The notes under the pieces are model-generated. The model was given only the letters and a program-made list of their open reading frames with translations. It did not search any database and was not told the DNA's origin. The position numbers were made by a program, and so were the translations under genes. Positions 62,734-64,000 of a stretch of 64,000 nt of DNA are shown here, one piece after another. The stretch's first letter is position 1. Each line of letters starts with the position of its first letter. Source of the DNA: Bacteroidota bacterium (lineage in GTDB: Bacteria > Bacteroidota > Bacteroidia > Flavobacteriales > Weeksellaceae); contig JAFAGO010000002.1 in assembly GCA_023422635.1 (NCBI GenBank), forward strand, positions 1 to 64,000, written 5' to 3'.

Positions 62734-63153
62734 TTATGTTTCTATTTGGTCAATAACAATTTTAGAAAAATCACGTTCTTCCAAATGCTTTAAATGCGGA
62801 ATTTCTAAAGTTCTGCATTTAAAAATAATTCCCGAATACTTTACAATATCAATATCAATAATACGATCTGTATAGTATCCACGTGAAGATGAATCTTCTG
62901 TTCGCCCCATTGATTTTTCAATCTCTTTTACTACTTTAAGCAGTTGTATAGGCGAAAAAGAGGTATTAATCCGTAATGCAAAATTAAGAAAATAATTGAC
63001 ACTGCAAAATTCAACTGGTTTTGTTTCAATTATTTCGCTTTTCCTTAATATATTGCCGACTTTATTCTCTAGCAGTTCTGTAGCTTTTAAAAGGTTTGCT
63101 TTTCGGTCGCCGATATTCGAACCTAGTAACAAAAGAGCGGTTTGCTGCGACAT
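62734..63153 (-). CDS. folK: HPPK (hydroxymethyl-dihydropterin pyrophosphokinase)
   Basis: 139 residues from ATG 63153; a longer in-frame opening reaches 63393, but that part overlaps sppA on the other strand and does not look like HPPK. HPPK family: LLLLGSNIGDRKANL at the start, VNYFLNFALRINT in the middle, and RGYYTDRIIDIDIVKY near residue 100, with the Asp pair for magnesium. It pyrophosphorylates hydroxymethyl-dihydropterin, after FolB. Divergent from sppA with a 19-nt gap; its end is 3 nt before the OmpA-like gene. Confidence 0.93.
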   Translation of the reverse strand: MSQQTALLLLGSNIGDRKANLLKATELLENKVGNILRKSEIIETKPVEFCSVNYFLNFALRINTSFSPIQLLKVVKEIEKSMGRTEDSSSRGYYTDRIIDIDIVKYSGIIFKCRTLEIPHLKHLEERDFSKIVIDQIET

Positions 63154-63172
63154 ATTGTAAAATACTATTTTA

Positions 63173-64000
63173 ATGAAAAATTTTTTTAATTCGGTTCTAG
63201 CGAATATGGTAGCTATTGTGTTACTGTTATTTTTGTTCTCTTTAATGACAGTAGCAGTATTGATGATGAGTGCTTTGGGCAGCAATTCGAGTGTAAAAGT
63301 AAAGAAAAATTCAGTTTTAACACTTGATTTTAGAACCAATATTATTGATAGCCCTAGTGAAGAGCAAGACGAAATGTTCTCATTTGGAAACAAAAATAAA
63401 AACGTAATGATTTACGATGTTTTGCGTGCTATCGATAAAGCAAAATCAGATTCTAATATTAAAGGAATAAGTATTGAAACCGATAATATTTCTGCAGGGA
63501 TGACGCAATTAGATGATATCCGCAAAGCACTGGAAGATTTTAAAAAATCTGGGAAATTCGTTTTGGCATATGGAAATAGTGTATCTCAGGGCGCGTATTT
63601 TTTGGGTTCAGTTGCGGATCAATATTATCTGCATCCTGCTGGAGGAATTGAACTTAAAGGTATGGCTGCCGAAGTAGCATTCTATAAAGATTTTACAGAT
63701 AAATACGGAATTGGCGTTGATGTAATTCGTCATGGAAAATACAAATCTGCTGTAGAGCCCTTTCTAAGAAATGATATGTCCGAAGAAAACAGAGAGCAGC
63801 TTTCCGTTCTGTTAAATGATATTTGGGGGCAAACTTCTACAAAAATTGCGACTTCTAGAAAGTTAGATTCTTCAACGTTTAAAAAAGCAGTAGATAGCTT
63901 ATATGGTTTTATTCCAGAATTAACGCTTGCTAATCGGTTAACCGACAAATTGCTTCAAAAATCCGAATACGATGATATCCTTAAAAGTAAACTTCAGCTT
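63173..64000 (+). CDS. sppA: signal peptide peptidase SppA (67K type), 3' truncated
   Basis: 276 codons are open from ATG 63173 to the window end without a stop, so the C-terminal half is missing. N-terminal membrane anchor (~10-35), then the SppA N-terminal domain with YGNSVSQGAYFLGSVADQYY and the RHGKYKSAVEPF segment that holds the likely catalytic lysine. The nucleophile serine lies in the missing half. It digests cleaved signal peptides in the inner membrane. Divergent from folK. Confidence 0.92.
   Translation, partial: MKNFFNSVLANMVAIVLLLFLFSLMTVAVLMMSALGSNSSVKVKKNSVLTLDFRTNIIDSPSEEQDEMFSFGNKNKNVMIYDVLRAIDKAKSDSNIKGISIETDNISAGMTQLDDIRKALEDFKKSGKFVLAYGNSVSQGAYFLGSVADQYYLHPAGGIELKGMAAEVAFYKDFTDKYGIGVDVIRHGKYKSAVEPFLRNDMSEENREQLSVLLNDIWGQTSTKIATSRKLDSSTFKKAVDSLYGFIPELTLANRLTDKLLQKSEYDDILKSKLQL

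Noticed and set aside
63154..63393. A longer N-terminus for folK
   Set aside because: The extension overlaps the start of sppA and does not match HPPK, whose typical start is MSQQTALLLLGSNIG at 63153.
1..64000. CRISPR array, rRNA operon or toxin-antitoxin pair
   Set aside because: No regularly spaced repeats, no rRNA sequence and no recognisable toxin-antitoxin gene pair were seen on either strand.

Overview
The window looks like chromosome from a low-GC member of the Flavobacteriia, most likely a Chryseobacterium/Kaistella-type Weeksellaceae. The evidence is the type IX secretion protein SprA, the order tuf-tRNA-Trp-secE-nusG-rplKAJL-rpoBC, many DUF3857, DUF4403, DUF3467 and OmpA/thrombospondin-3 proteins, few clear Shine-Dalgarno sites, and repeated TAnnTTTG -7 boxes typical of the Bacteroidota primary sigma factor. 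Species assignment is inference; there is no rRNA in the window.

Layout. 1-13.2 kb: the 3' end of sprA, then folE, cysS, a CBM20-containing malQ, two small secreted proteins, ferritin and a tandem pair of DUF3857/transglutaminase-fold proteins. 13.2-16.4 kb: an AddA/RecB-like helicase-nuclease on the minus strand. 16.7-19.5 kb: rpsU, a Xer-type recombinase, hpf, four tRNAs and a decayed ISAon1-type transposase. 19.8-33.6 kb: tuf, tRNA-Trp, secE, nusG, rplKAJL, rpoB, rpoC and a DUF3467 gene, i.e. the translation/transcription core. 33.6-44.4 kb: a VanZ-like protein, a nucleotide pyrophosphatase/phosphodiesterase, a carboxylesterase, a cytoplasmic alpha-amylase, dinB, punA, lpxK, yicC, gmk and nadA. 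44.5-49.8 kb: a threonine operon (leader peptide, thrA, thrB, thrC) followed by folB. 49.9-51.2 kb: a DUF4403 protein. 51.4-58.0 kb: a 6.5-kb integrative element in the 3' end of tRNA-Cys. 58.1-64 kb: recQ, two related OmpA-type outer-membrane proteins, folK and the start of sppA.

How the genes work together. folE, folB and folK are three steps of pterin/folate synthesis, scattered rather than clustered. malQ and the GH13 amylase both act on intracellular alpha-glucans. The threonine genes sit behind a 35-residue leader whose end is a dense run of Thr and Ile codons, which looks like an attenuator sensing both end products.

The most notable observations are: (i) the Thr/Ile leader peptide before thrA; (ii) the tRNA-Cys element, with 13-bp att repeats, a duplicated tRNA terminator, paired candidate integrase arm sites, a candidate gene II/X-type replication protein, a candidate ~200-nt transcript bounded by a promoter-like box and a terminator, and a broken cargo gene; (iii) three degenerate purine/pyrimidine palindromes before rpoB, between rpoB and rpoC, and after rpoC; (iv) three genes whose -7 box is so close to the ATG that their mRNAs may be leaderless. 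No CRISPR array, rRNA operon or recognised defence system was seen.
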